From: Flavobacterium cheongpyeongense
GTDB taxonomy: Bacteria > Bacteroidota > Bacteroidia > Flavobacteriales > Flavobacteriaceae
Assembly (NCBI RefSeq): GCF_003202435.1
Contig: NZ_QJHK01000028.1
Span: forward strand, 1-52,114
DNA length: 52,114 bases
Direction: 5' to 3'
Below the pieces are notes generated by a model. The model searched no databases. It was not told the origin of the DNA and saw nothing but the letters and a program-made list of their open reading frames with translations. The position numbers and the translations under genes were made by a program. This document shows, in pieces, positions 17,608-27,321 of this stretch (the stretch's first letter is position 1; every line of letters begins with the position of its first letter).

Positions 17608-19725
17608 TTATTTTTTATCTGCAACAGGGAAATTTCTAGCTCTCATTAAAGCATCTGATTTAGGGGATCTGCCTCTAAAACTCTCATATGCTTTTTCCTC
17701 ATCTCTAGTGTTTCCTATACTAAATACATTTTCATAAAGCCTTCTTGATACTTCTTTATCATAAGGTCCTTTTCCTTCTAGGAACGCTTCCCAGGCATCT
17801 GCATTTATAACATCTGCCCATAGGTAACTATAATATCCTGCCGCATAGCCATCACTTGAAAAAATATGTCCAAATTGTGGAATCCTGTGCCGCATTACTA
17901 TTTCTGAAGGCATTTTAAGAGTCCTTAATGTTTCTTTTTCAAATTCATGAGGATCAATTGTATCAGTCGCCAGGTGAAGTTTCATATCAACCAAAGAACT
18001 TGAAATTGTTTCTACAGTAGCAAAACCTTCACCAAAATTGGCTGCCTTTTCTATTCTGTCTACTAAAATTTGAGGAAGCGGTTTACCTGTTTTATAATGT
18101 AGGGCAAATTTATTTAACACTTCAGGAGTGGCCAGCCAGTGTTCCAGCAATTGTGATGGAAATTCAACATAATCTCTGGCAACAGAAGTTCCTGCTAAAC
18201 CTGGATAGGTTACATTCGAACACAATCCATGAAGTGCGTGCCCGAATTCATGAAATAATGTACTGGCATCATCCCATGAAATTAAAATGGGTTCGTCGGC
18301 AGTTCCTTTAATAAAATTACAATTATTAGACACGATTGTAAGAACCTCATGATCTAACTTTTGCTGATCACGATAAGCATTCATCCACGCACCGGAACGT
18401 TTTCCTGCGCGTGCATAAGGATCAAAATACCATAATCCAACAAGTTTTCCGGTAATTTTATTACTCACTTCCCAAACACGGACATCCTGGTGATAAACGG
18501 AAACATTTGTAATTTGTTTAAAATCCAGATCAAACAATTCGCCTGCGACCCAAAACATTCCTTCACGCAAGTTTTCTAATTGGAAATAAGGTTTAACTTC
18601 ATTTTGATCTAAATCATATTGAGCTTTTCTGACTTTCTCTGCATAATATCGGTAATCCCAAGGCTGAATTTTAAATTTACCTCCTTCAGCATCCACAATC
18701 TTTTGCATTTCGACAACATCCTGCTGTACTTTTTCAACTGCAGGTTTCCAAACTGACATCATTAAATCTAATGTTTTTTGAGGATCTTTTGCCATTTTAT
18801 TAGACAAACTCCAATGAGCAAATGTAGGAAATCCGAGTATTTTTGCCTTTTCTGTTCTTAATTTCAGGATAGAAATTAAAATTTCATTATTGTCGTATGC
18901 ATTTCCGTTATCGCCTCGTTTTATAAAAATATGGAAAGCTTTTTCTCTTAAATCTCTGTGGGTTGAAAAAGTTAAAAATGGTTCAATAGAAGAACGCGTG
19001 TTAGCAATACAGCCTAAAACATCCAACTTTCTTTCTTTCGCTTCGGCTATTGCCGCATTTTTAACTTCAAGAGGAAGCCCCTCAAAATCAGCTTCTGTAT
19101 TTAATTCAACATATTGATTATCCTCTTCAGCTAATAAATTTTGACTAAAACGAGTAAAAAGTGTTGCCAATTCTGAATTGATTTTAGCAACCTTTGCTTT
19201 ATCAATCTCATTCAATTTAGCTCCCTCCCGCACAAAATTAGTGTAATACTTCCAGATCAAACGTTGCTGTTCACTCGTTAATTGTTTACTTTCTTTTGAG
19301 TTATACAAAGTTTGAATTCTTTCGAAAAGCTTTTTATTTTGGTTAATTTTATCTGTAAATTCAGAAAATTTAGGAGACATTTCAGTATCTACTGCGTTAA
19401 ATTCCGGACTACTTAAATTAGATCTGTAAATTCCGTAGACGGCAGATATTCTTTTTATTGTCTTTCCTGAACGTTCTAAAGCTGCAATTGTATTATCAAA
19501 AGTAGGGGCTTTTGGATGAGTTGCAATAGCATCGATTTCGTTTAGTTTTTCCTGAATCGCAAATTCAATTGCCGGTTTAAAATCAGAAACTTTGTACTCA
19601 TTAAAAGCAGGAACTCCTCCGTAAGACCCTTGCCATGCTTTTAATAACGGATTATCCGAATTGTTTTGTGCAGTAGCTGCAAAAAAGGTTGTACTCATGA
19701 TAATAATTGATATTATTTTTTTCAT
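17608..19725 (-). CDS. Secreted M3-family metallopeptidase (peptidyl-dipeptidase Dcp-like)
   Basis: A zinc peptidase of about 705 residues from the ATG at 19725. That start gives a clean signal peptide (MKKIISIIIMSTTFFAATAQ); a TTG five codons upstream is less likely. The HExxH zinc site is LFHEFGHALHG near residue 490, with the downstream EFPSQLLEHW segment carrying the third ligand, as in M3A enzymes. The C-terminus FGHIFSSDGYAAGYYSYLWA is strongly conserved in Dcp. These enzymes remove C-terminal dipeptides or degrade short peptides; the signal peptide places this one in the periplasm. It is a single gene, convergent with tsf, with a TATTTTTG -7 element upstream at 19766-19773. Confidence 0.92.
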   Translation of the reverse strand: MKKIISIIIMSTTFFAATAQNNSDNPLLKAWQGSYGGVPAFNEYKVSDFKPAIEFAIQEKLNEIDAIATHPKAPTFDNTIAALERSGKTIKRISAVYGIYRSNLSSPEFNAVDTEMSPKFSEFTDKINQNKKLFERIQTLYNSKESKQLTSEQQRLIWKYYTNFVREGAKLNEIDKAKVAKINSELATLFTRFSQNLLAEEDNQYVELNTEADFEGLPLEVKNAAIAEAKERKLDVLGCIANTRSSIEPFLTFSTHRDLREKAFHIFIKRGDNGNAYDNNEILISILKLRTEKAKILGFPTFAHWSLSNKMAKDPQKTLDLMMSVWKPAVEKVQQDVVEMQKIVDAEGGKFKIQPWDYRYYAEKVRKAQYDLDQNEVKPYFQLENLREGMFWVAGELFDLDFKQITNVSVYHQDVRVWEVSNKITGKLVGLWYFDPYARAGKRSGAWMNAYRDQQKLDHEVLTIVSNNCNFIKGTADEPILISWDDASTLFHEFGHALHGLCSNVTYPGLAGTSVARDYVEFPSQLLEHWLATPEVLNKFALHYKTGKPLPQILVDRIEKAANFGEGFATVETISSSLVDMKLHLATDTIDPHEFEKETLRTLKMPSEIVMRHRIPQFGHIFSSDGYAAGYYSYLWADVINADAWEAFLEGKGPYDKEVSRRLYENVFSIGNTRDEEKAYESFRGRSPKSDALMRARNFPVADKK

Positions 19726-19765
19726 TATTATAATTTGCAATTTTAAAAAACAAAGCTTATTGTTT

Positions 19766-19773
19766 CAAAAATA
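19766..19773 (-). promoter_or_regulatory. Predicted promoter -7 element for the M3 peptidase
   Basis: TATTTTTG on the minus strand matches TAnnTTTG and lies about 41 bases before the chosen start at 19725. Confidence 0.45.
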
Positions 19774-19970
19774 ACCAAAAATCACTAATTGTAATAAAAA
19801 TTTAACAGCCACACCGTTATAATGAATTTTAAATTTGATTCATCATTTGATGAAATTATATAAAAATGTCTTAAATCTGATAGGTGATTTAGTGCTTAAC
19901 AATGTTTTAAAACCAAAAAAGATATTTGTTGTGACACAAAAAAGTACTTTTGAACTGAAAATCGCTTTTA

Positions 19971-20999
19971 TTAGCTTTTTTTCAAGGTTGACTCACGAAC
20001 AATCACCTCTGTTTCTAATTCAATTATTTTAGGTTTAAATGACTTTCCTTCTTTACGGGAAAGGATTTCTTCCAGCAATAAAGTAAATGCTGCTACACCC
20101 ATATCATAACTTGGCTGATTAACCGTACTTAATTTGGGCGTAATTACCTGTGAGACTAACCAATTACTAAAACCAATAACAGCAATCTGATTAGGCACCT
20201 CAATTCCTTTTTCATTAAAATGTGCCAAAACTCCAACCGCTACCAGGTCTGTAATTACAAAAATCCCATCAATACCTTTATCTTCCTCCAAAATTTGTTT
20301 TGCAAATTCTACGCCCTGGTCAAAAGTGATTGCTTTACAGGAATATACCAGACTAGAATCAAAAGGAATTCCGTTTTTTTCCAGTGCTTTTTTATATCCC
20401 AAAAAACGATCAATAGCGTTTTGAGGATTTTCAAGCCCCCGAATATGAGCTATTTTCCTGCACCCCATATCAATCAAATGCTGAACTGCTTCCATGGCCG
20501 CTTTTTGATCATTTATGATAACTTTAGAGCTTGGAATTAACTTTGAGATTTTATCAAACTGCACAAAAGGAATTTCTTTTTTAAGAATATCTTTAATATG
20601 AACATCATCATTGGATTCATTAGAAAGCGACATGATAATTCCATCCACTCTTTTATTAATCAAAAGTGCTACTTGCTTTTTTTCTAACTCTAAAGATTCA
20701 TTAGACTGAAGAATAATGACCAAATAACCATTTTTCTCTGCTTCAGCAATAATACCATTTACAACGCCTGAAAAAAAATGATGTACTACTTCAGGAATAA
20801 TAAGACCAATTGTTTTTGATTCTTTAGTCCGCAAATTAACGGCAAAACTATTGGGTGTATAATCAAGCTCCTGAGCCAAAGCAATAACAGCTTTCTTAGT
20901 TTTATCACTAACATCCGGATAATTTTTCAATGCTTTCGAAACAGTGGTAATAGATATACCTAAAGCGGAAGCTATTTCTTTTAAAGTAGTTTCTCTCAT
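19971..20999 (-). CDS. LacI-family transcriptional regulator of the sugar locus (2 of 2)
   Basis: The start is set at the ATG at 20999, giving a 342-residue protein beginning MRETTLKEIASALGISITTVSKALKN, the canonical LacI helix-turn-helix. The frame stays open to 21218, but that extension is Phe/Ile/Asn-rich, covers the operators and promoter, and is not plausible protein. The effector domain (TIGLIIPEVVHHFFSGV, then SRKVIINDQKAA-type segments, then KLSTVNQPSYDMGVAA) is complete. It is divergent from a TonB receptor-permease-glycosidase-kinase operon, with two identical operator palindromes in the intergenic region, so it almost certainly controls that operon and itself. The effector is probably sucrose, fructose or a phosphate derivative (inference). 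Confidence 0.92.
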   Translation of the reverse strand: MRETTLKEIASALGISITTVSKALKNYPDVSDKTKKAVIALAQELDYTPNSFAVNLRTKESKTIGLIIPEVVHHFFSGVVNGIIAEAEKNGYLVIILQSNESLELEKKQVALLINKRVDGIIMSLSNESNDDVHIKDILKKEIPFVQFDKISKLIPSSKVIINDQKAAMEAVQHLIDMGCRKIAHIRGLENPQNAIDRFLGYKKALEKNGIPFDSSLVYSCKAITFDQGVEFAKQILEEDKGIDGIFVITDLVAVGVLAHFNEKGIEVPNQIAVIGFSNWLVSQVITPKLSTVNQPSYDMGVAAFTLLLEEILSRKEGKSFKPKIIELETEVIVRESTLKKS

Positions 21000-21032
21000 T
21001 AAACAAATATCATAAAAAAAACTGATTATAAT

Positions 21033-21067
21033 CGAAAACGTTTTCGGAAAAATCGAAAACGTTTTCG
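21033..21067. promoter_or_regulatory. Tandem LacI-type operators (two identical 14-bp palindromes)
   Basis: CGAAAACGTTTTCG occurs at 21033-21046 and again at 21054-21067. Each is a perfect palindrome with a central CG, the form LacI-family hinge helices intercalate. Their centres are exactly 21 bp apart, two helical turns, so two dimers would bind the same DNA face. They lie between the LacI start codon (20999) and the receptor promoter (21102). Confidence 0.9.
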
Positions 21068-21101
21068 TACAAAAAAAACATTTATTTTTTATGGTAATAT
21101 A

Positions 21102-21109
21102 TACATTTG
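21102..21109 (+). promoter_or_regulatory. Predicted promoter -7 element of the sugar operon
   Basis: TACATTTG matches TAnnTTTG and lies 45 bases upstream of the receptor ATG. The operators end 35 bases before it, upstream of the expected -33 region. Confidence 0.6.
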
Positions 21110-21153
21110 ATAAAAAATGACTAAATAAATTATTAACTAAATAAATAACCACG

Positions 21154-23778
21154 ATGAAAACAAATAATTCATTATTTAAAAAAATAGGAATAATTATAGC
21201 ATTATTACTATTTAACATCAGTTTTTCTCAAAATTCAACTTTATCAGGAACTGTTACTGATGCAACTGGAGCTGGAATTCCAGGAGTAAATATTACAATA
21301 AAAAATTCTGATAAAGCAACCGCTACAGACTTTGATGGAAAATATGCTTTTACAAATCTAAGAAACGAAACAGTAACTATTATTGCTACTTACATCGGAT
21401 ACAAAACAACTGAAATGAACATTCAAATAAATGGCAATGCTATTCAAAACATTTCATTAGTTGAAGATGCAAATGTTTTAGATGATGTAGTCGTTACTGG
21501 AGTAGTAAACCCTAAAACCAAAATCAAATCCAGCGTTTCAATCACTACTCTGGGAACAGAGCAGGTTACACAATCAGCACCAAGATCGACAGCAGAAATC
21601 TTCAGAACCATTCCTGGTATTCGTTCAGAATCTTCAGGAGGTGAAGGAAATTCAAATATTTCTGTTCGTGGTGTGCCAATTTCTTCTGGTGGTTCTAAAT
21701 ACCTACAACTTCAAGAAGACGGACTTCCTGTATTATTATTTGGTGATATTGCATTTGCAACAGCGGATATCTTTACAAGATTTGACGGAAACATCGCTAA
21801 AATTGAAGCTATTCGTGGTGGATCAGCATCTACTTTATCATCTAATTCACCGGGTGGAATTATCAACTTTATCAGTAAAACCGGTAAAACTGAAGGAGGT
21901 AACATCAGTACATCATTTGGATTAGATTACGGAAATTTCAGAACCGATTTGGATTATGGATCAAAAATTGGGGATGGATTGTATTTTCATGTTGGTGGCT
22001 TTTACAGAACGGGTGAAGGAGTTAGAAAAACAGGATTCAACAGCAATAATGGAGGCCAAGTAAAATTCAACATTACAAAAGAATTTGAAAATGGTTCTAT
22101 TACTCTTTATGCGAAATTCTTAAATGACAGAGCCGCTGCTTATATGCCTATGCCAGTAGCTGTTTCAGGTACAAATGCTAACCCAAATTGGAAAAGTGTT
22201 GATGGTTATGATGCTACAACTGGTGCTTTACAATCTATTTATTTGACTCATAGTGTTGGATTAGGACCTGACGGAAATGTGCGCAGAGAAGCTGTGTCTA
22301 ACGGAATGCATCCTGTTTCAAAATCAATTGGCGCAAATGTTTCCTTTAATTTAGAAAACAATTGGAAAATTACCGATAACATTAGATTCTCATCTAATTC
22401 AGGTGGTTTTATCTCACCGTTTCCTGCTGAACTGGCATCTGCTTCGACAATTGCAAACTCTTTTGGAGCTGGATCAACTTTAAGCTACGCAGATAACGGA
22501 GCTGCTTTTAATAACCCAAATGGATTAGTAGCAAGAATTCACATGTTTGACACTCAACTAAACAATATGGGGAATTTCATGAACGATCTACGTTTGACCA
22601 AAAAATTCGATAAAATAGGAATTACAGCCGGTCTCTTTAAATCCATGCAAAATGTATCTATGTCATGGTTATGGAATTCCTATCTGCAAGAAGTTTCAGA
22701 TGATAACCCTCGCTTAATTAATGTTAATGATGCGGGTGGAAATTCTTTATCTGAAAATGGATTATATGCTTACGGAACACCAGCCTGGGGGAATTTAGCC
22801 CGAAATTATGATACGCAATACAATGTTTCTGCCCCTTATGTTAATATATCTGTTGATGCAACTGAAAATTTATCATTTGAAGGAGGTTTACGTTATGACA
22901 AAGGAAAAGTAACAGGTTCATTTGCAGGAGGTGTCTCTACTACTTATGATATTAATAATGATGGTGAAATTTCTGCACCGGAACAAAATGTATTTGCAAT
23001 TGACAATGCCAATCCAACAGCTGTGAATTATGATTACGACTATTATTCTTATACTTTAGGAGCAAACCTGCTTTTAGCAAGCAGACAGTCTGTATTTGCA
23101 AGGATAAGCAGAGGTGCTTCTGCTAAAGCCGATAGAATTTTATTTAGTGGATTAGATTATTTAGACGGAAATAAAATTAACGCTTTAGACTTTTTAACTC
23201 AGGCCGAAATTGGATTCAAACAAAAATTCGACAATGGTTACCTTTATGCTACAGCGTTTCACTCTAAAACAGATGAACAAGGCGGATTTGAAGCTACTTC
23301 AAACAGTATCATTAAAAACAATTACAAATCTATGGGGCTAGAGTTAGAAACTGCTTATAATATTACTGCTAATTTAGATTTAAGAGGTTCCTTAACTTAT
23401 ACAAAAGCTGAAATTACTTCAGGAGACAACAATGGTAATCAACCTAGAAGACAACCTAAATTAATGTACAGTTTTTTACCTACTTATAAATTCATGGATA
23501 ATAAAAATACACTTGGTTTGAGCTTTATTGGTCAGACAAAGGCGTATGCTCAAGATTCAAATCAATTAGTAATGAATGGGTTTGTAATTGTAAATGGATT
23601 TGTTGAAGTTGGTATTGCAAAAGGATTATCATTAAACGTTTCTGGAAACAACCTTTTCAACGCCTTAGCAATTACGGAAGCTGAAGAAGGAAGCATCACA
23701 GAAAACACCGTAAATTTTATCAGAGCCAGATCAATGACCGGAAGATCACTTTCAATGGCTTTATCTTATAAATTTTAA
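21154..23778 (+). CDS. TonB-dependent receptor, probable oligosaccharide (sucrose-type) importer
   Basis: An 874-residue outer-membrane protein. A signal peptide (MKTNNSLFKKIGIIIALLLF...) is followed by a carboxypeptidase-regulatory-like domain (~28-115: LSGTVTDATGAGIPGVNITI). The plug domain (~120-240) contains VTQSAPRSTAEIFRTIPGIR and GGSASTLSSNSPGGIINFIS. The beta-barrel ends in a C-terminal aromatic, SMALSYKF. It would import a substrate too large or scarce for porins, using TonB-ExbBD energy. No SusD partner follows, so this is not a standard SusCD pair; instead an MFS sugar permease, a glycosidase and a kinase lie downstream. This suggests a small soluble sugar such as sucrose (inference). 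It is regulated through the operators at 21033-21067. Confidence 0.88.
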   Translation: MKTNNSLFKKIGIIIALLLFNISFSQNSTLSGTVTDATGAGIPGVNITIKNSDKATATDFDGKYAFTNLRNETVTIIATYIGYKTTEMNIQINGNAIQNISLVEDANVLDDVVVTGVVNPKTKIKSSVSITTLGTEQVTQSAPRSTAEIFRTIPGIRSESSGGEGNSNISVRGVPISSGGSKYLQLQEDGLPVLLFGDIAFATADIFTRFDGNIAKIEAIRGGSASTLSSNSPGGIINFISKTGKTEGGNISTSFGLDYGNFRTDLDYGSKIGDGLYFHVGGFYRTGEGVRKTGFNSNNGGQVKFNITKEFENGSITLYAKFLNDRAAAYMPMPVAVSGTNANPNWKSVDGYDATTGALQSIYLTHSVGLGPDGNVRREAVSNGMHPVSKSIGANVSFNLENNWKITDNIRFSSNSGGFISPFPAELASASTIANSFGAGSTLSYADNGAAFNNPNGLVARIHMFDTQLNNMGNFMNDLRLTKKFDKIGITAGLFKSMQNVSMSWLWNSYLQEVSDDNPRLINVNDAGGNSLSENGLYAYGTPAWGNLARNYDTQYNVSAPYVNISVDATENLSFEGGLRYDKGKVTGSFAGGVSTTYDINNDGEISAPEQNVFAIDNANPTAVNYDYDYYSYTLGANLLLASRQSVFARISRGASAKADRILFSGLDYLDGNKINALDFLTQAEIGFKQKFDNGYLYATAFHSKTDEQGGFEATSNSIIKNNYKSMGLELETAYNITANLDLRGSLTYTKAEITSGDNNGNQPRRQPKLMYSFLPTYKFMDNKNTLGLSFIGQTKAYAQDSNQLVMNGFVIVNGFVEVGIAKGLSLNVSGNNLFNALAITEAEEGSITENTVNFIRARSMTGRSLSMALSYKF

Positions 23779-23867
23779 TCAAAGTTGGTTCATAAATGTT
23801 AGTTGGTTACCAATTCCTGTATTTTTATAGTACAGGAATTGATTTTAAAATTTTAAAAAACGCAATT

Positions 23868-25169
23868 ATGGCATTCTCTAAACCCAAACTAAGTTTTTGG
23901 CAAATTATCAATATGAATGTTGGCTTTTTTGGCATCCAATATAGTTTTGGGTTACAACAAAGCGCCGTAAATCCTATTTATGATTTTCTGCACGCCAGTC
24001 CGGATCAAATTCCGATATTAAACTTAGCCGGGCCACTAACAGGACTATTGATTCAACCGATAATTGGAGCAATGAGCGACAAAACCTGGCATCCAAGATG
24101 GGGACGCAGAAAACCGTATTTTTTTATTGGAGCCATTATTTGCAGCATTGCCTTATTTCTTTTTCCTTTTAGCAGTTCTCTTTGGATGGCGGCTGGTTTG
24201 CTTTGGATTTTAGATGTTGGAAACAATACTGCAATGGAACCATATCGTGCTTTTATTGCCGACACACTTAATGAAGATCAGCAACCTATCGGGTTTCAGG
24301 CACAAAGTTTTTTTACCGGGTTTGGGCAATTCTTATCTTACATTTCATTGTTCCTCTTTCCTATCGTTTTTATTGGCTATACAGGACAGTTGCCCAACTG
24401 GATTTATGCCTCTTTTTTTCTTGGTGCTGTTCTTTCGGTAACATCAATTTGGTGGAGTATGAAGAAAACAAAAGAGATTCCGCCAACAGCAGCAGAGATT
24501 GAAAAAATGAAATCAGAGCCATTGAATGTCTTTTCACCTTTTGTCGATATCTATCATGCTGTATTAGAAATGCCAAAAGTAATGTGGCAACTCTTTTTAG
24601 TGTATTTATTCCAATGGTATGCTTTAATGTGTTTTTGGCAAAACAATTCAAAAAGTATTGCGCTATCCGTTTGGAATACCACTCCTGTCGATAAAACAGG
24701 TTATGAAAAAGCTGTAGAATGGATGGGATTGATTGGTGCATTTGGGTTTATTGTAACCTTTTCGGTAGCTTTTTATCTGGCAAAACTGGCAAAAAAGCAC
24801 AGTCCAAAAATGGTGCATTTTATTTGTCTTCTTTTTGGAGCTATTTCTTTTTTATTCTTTCCGGTCATTCAAAATCAGTATCTATTTTTTGCAGTAATAA
24901 TTGGTTACGGGATTGCCTGGGCGAGCATGATGGGAATTCCTTATCTCATGGTGGTTTCCAATATTCCCAAAGAACGCTACGGAGTTTATATGGGAATCAT
25001 TAACATGATGATTGTAATTCCAATGATCATTCAAAATGTTTCTTTTGGATTCGTCCTAAAAAACTTTTTAAATAACGACCCGCGTCTAGCCATAACATTT
25101 GCCGGAGTCTTATTATTACTCGGTTCCCTTAGTACCTTATTAATCAAAGTAAAGAAAACAACATTTTAG
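23868..25169 (+). CDS. MFS sugar permease of the sucrose/maltose-transporter (SLC45/SUT-like) type
   Basis: From the ATG at 23868 this is a 433-residue protein with twelve predicted helices. An in-frame ATG at 23796 would add an unlikely 24-residue extension. Between helices 2 and 3 it carries DKTWHPRWGRRKPYFFIGA, the RWGRRKP loop motif shared by plant sucrose transporters and their bacterial relatives, and VGNNTAMEPYRAFIAD in helix 4. Family members bring sucrose, maltose or related disaccharides across the cytoplasmic membrane with protons. It lies between the receptor and a GH100-like glycosidase, forming a two-membrane import route. It ends TTTTAG, four bases before the next gene. Confidence 0.85.
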   Translation: MAFSKPKLSFWQIINMNVGFFGIQYSFGLQQSAVNPIYDFLHASPDQIPILNLAGPLTGLLIQPIIGAMSDKTWHPRWGRRKPYFFIGAIICSIALFLFPFSSSLWMAAGLLWILDVGNNTAMEPYRAFIADTLNEDQQPIGFQAQSFFTGFGQFLSYISLFLFPIVFIGYTGQLPNWIYASFFLGAVLSVTSIWWSMKKTKEIPPTAAEIEKMKSEPLNVFSPFVDIYHAVLEMPKVMWQLFLVYLFQWYALMCFWQNNSKSIALSVWNTTPVDKTGYEKAVEWMGLIGAFGFIVTFSVAFYLAKLAKKHSPKMVHFICLLFGAISFLFFPVIQNQYLFFAVIIGYGIAWASMMGIPYLMVVSNIPKERYGVYMGIINMMIVIPMIIQNVSFGFVLKNFLNNDPRLAITFAGVLLLLGSLSTLLIKVKKTTF

Positions 25170-25173
25170 TAGT

Positions 25174-26352
25174 ATGAATACTGATAGCAATTATACCAAA
25201 GCAATTGAATTACTCCAAAAATCATCCTCAACCAAAGGTTTTTTAGCAAGTGCACAAAACATTTCTAATTACAAAAGAGTTTGGGCGCGTGATGGTGTAA
25301 TATGCGGACTCGCAGCTTTAGCATCAGGACAGGACGATTTGATCGAAACTTTTAGAAAAACATTAGAGACTTTAGCTAAAAACCAACACTACAACGGAAC
25401 CATACCATCCAACGTTATGACAAATGGTACTGATACCGAAGTAAGTTACGGCGGATTAGCAGGGAGAGTTGATGCTGTAACATGGTTCATCATTGGAATT
25501 TGCCAGTATGCTTTTTACAAAAATGATCCTTCTTTTGTTGAAAAATACCAAGCGAATATCGAAAAATGTCTGACCTTAATGGAAGCCTGGGAATTCAACA
25601 ACAAACACCTGATGTATGTTCCTTTATCAGGAAACTGGGCCGATGAATACATTACAGATGGTTATGTTTTATACGATCAATTGTTGCGTGTTTGGGCATT
25701 AAAAAGTTACAATCATTTTGCAAAAAATACAGGAATCACATCTAAAATTGAAAAAATTACGGAGCAAATAGAAATTAATTTTATCCCAAATTCAACAGCT
25801 GAGAAATATCACGAAAGAACGTATAACGAGATGCCATTTGGCAATTTCATGCCTTGTTCCTTTTCACCTGCCGGATATAAAACGCAATTTGATGCTTTTG
25901 CAAATTCATTAGCAATACTACTAAACATAGGTCCAAAAGACTTTCAAGAAAAAACAATTCAGTATGCCGAAAAAATTAGAACTCAAAAACCACTGAAATT
26001 AATCCCTGCTTTTTGGCCACCAGTTACTGAAACTGATCCCGACTGGAACTTACTGAAAAACAATTTCAAATACGAATTTAGAAATTACCCCAATGAGTTT
26101 CACAATGGAGGAAGCTGGCCAATGGTAAATGGTTTTTATGGCTTAGCCTTGCTTGCTAGAAATCAAAACAATGAAGCCAAAGCCCTTTTAGAAGCAATAA
26201 ACAATGCCAATCAAAAAGAGAATTTTAGTTTCTATGAAAACTTTAATACCGAAACAGAAATGCCCAACGGAGTTCCGTTTTGTACCTGGAGTGCGGCAGC
26301 AACTGTTTTATTACATCAGGGAATTACTGCAAATTTTAAATTATTGATTTAA
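25174..26352 (+). CDS. GH100-like (alpha/alpha)6-barrel glycosidase, probable cytoplasmic invertase
   Basis: A 392-residue protein without a signal peptide. Motifs in order: YKRVWARDGVICGLAAL (~28-44), GGLAGRVDAVTWFIIGICQY (~90-109), and EFHNGGSWPMVNGFYGLALL near residue 308. RVWARDG and HNGGSWP closely resemble alkaline/neutral invertases of family GH100, although automated annotation may label such proteins amylo-alpha-1,6-glucosidase. It would cleave imported sucrose to glucose and fructose in the cytoplasm, which fits the SUT-like permease before it and the fructokinase-like gene after it. GH100 enzymes are usually ~450 residues, so this is compact. The exact substrate is inferred from context. 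Confidence 0.7.
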   Translation: MNTDSNYTKAIELLQKSSSTKGFLASAQNISNYKRVWARDGVICGLAALASGQDDLIETFRKTLETLAKNQHYNGTIPSNVMTNGTDTEVSYGGLAGRVDAVTWFIIGICQYAFYKNDPSFVEKYQANIEKCLTLMEAWEFNNKHLMYVPLSGNWADEYITDGYVLYDQLLRVWALKSYNHFAKNTGITSKIEKITEQIEINFIPNSTAEKYHERTYNEMPFGNFMPCSFSPAGYKTQFDAFANSLAILLNIGPKDFQEKTIQYAEKIRTQKPLKLIPAFWPPVTETDPDWNLLKNNFKYEFRNYPNEFHNGGSWPMVNGFYGLALLARNQNNEAKALLEAINNANQKENFSFYENFNTETEMPNGVPFCTWSAAATVLLHQGITANFKLLI

Positions 26353-26353
26353 A

Positions 26354-27277
26354 ATGGAAAAGACAATCGACATCATATGTATTGGGGAAATACTCATTGA
26401 CTTTATTGGCAATGAAATCAACTTGCCCATTTCTAAAATAGAAAATTACCACCGTTTTTTAGGTGGTTCACCAACAAATGTAGCTATAAACGGAGCTAAA
26501 TTAGGACTCAAAACAGCTTTAGTTGCCACTTGCGGCAAAGACGGCTTAGGCGACTTCATGATAGAAGAATTAAACGAAAACAATGTTGTAACTTCTTATG
26601 TTAAACAAACAGAAGAAGAACCATCATCGGTAATTTTTGTATCCAAATCAAGTGAAACACCTGAATTTATACCATACAGACAAGCAGATTATCAAATTCT
26701 AAACACTCAAATTACAGACGAATTACTTCAGACCGCTAAAATTTTTCACACAACCTGTTTTGCATTAAGCAAAAACCCGGCACGTAAAACCATTTTAGAA
26801 AAAGCTAAAAAAGCGCATCAATTGGGTCTGCTAACTAGTATTGACCTTAATTTTTCTGAAAAAATATGGCCGAATAGAGCCGAAGCTAAAGAGGTTATTA
26901 AAGAATATTTATCTACAAATCCTTTAGTCAAATTAAGTGATGACGATTGTTTTAGATTGTTTAATGAAACTAAAAGTGACGACTATATTTTTGACTATTT
27001 TCATCAATTAGGGGCATCAACTATTTGCTTAACAAAAGGAAAAGAAGGAGTCGTTTTATTCGATGCAAAAGTAGGTATCATTCATAAAAAAGCCAATTTT
27101 GTTGCAAACATAAAAGATACTACAGGAGCAGGAGATGCATTTTGGACGGGCTTTTTATACAGCAAACTAAAAGGAAAAGAACCTTTAGAATGCATTGACA
27201 ATGCTCAAAAATTGGCTAGTATCAAACTACAACACCTTGGCCAGCTGCCCAATAACATACAATTAGAAAAAGTGTAA
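26354..27277 (+). CDS. PfkB-family carbohydrate kinase, probable fructokinase
   Basis: A 307-residue ribokinase/PfkB-fold protein. The N-terminal ICIGEILIDFIG and the substrate-binding GGSPTNVAINGAKLGLKTAL (~35-54) are characteristic of fructokinases. The C-terminal signature DTTGAGDAFWTGFLYSK near residue 255 contains the catalytic Asp of GAGD. It would phosphorylate fructose to fructose-6-phosphate with ATP. It begins one base after the invertase-like gene and is followed by a strong terminator, making it the last gene of the sugar operon. A 2-keto-3-deoxygluconate kinase function is possible but fits the neighbours less well. Confidence 0.83.
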   Translation: MEKTIDIICIGEILIDFIGNEINLPISKIENYHRFLGGSPTNVAINGAKLGLKTALVATCGKDGLGDFMIEELNENNVVTSYVKQTEEEPSSVIFVSKSSETPEFIPYRQADYQILNTQITDELLQTAKIFHTTCFALSKNPARKTILEKAKKAHQLGLLTSIDLNFSEKIWPNRAEAKEVIKEYLSTNPLVKLSDDDCFRLFNETKSDDYIFDYFHQLGASTICLTKGKEGVVLFDAKVGIIHKKANFVANIKDTTGAGDAFWTGFLYSKLKGKEPLECIDNAQKLASIKLQHLGQLPNNIQLEKV

Positions 27278-27321
27278 AACCTACTTTCATTTCAGCACAA
27301 GCCCTAAACCTCAATAAGATT

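Noticed and set aside
20997..21218. N-terminal extension of the LacI protein up to 21218 (73 extra residues)
   Set aside because: The extension covers the tandem operators and the divergent promoter, is rich in Phe/Ile/Asn, and precedes an MRETTLKEIA start typical of LacI proteins.
21154..23778. SusC of a SusCD polysaccharide-utilisation locus
   Set aside because: No SusD-like gene follows; the next genes are an MFS permease, a cytoplasmic glycosidase and a kinase.
24370..24741. 123-residue ORF on the minus strand inside the MFS permease gene
   Set aside because: It is antisense to a well-recognised membrane protein and has no recognisable motif; hydrophobic genes often give such shadow frames.
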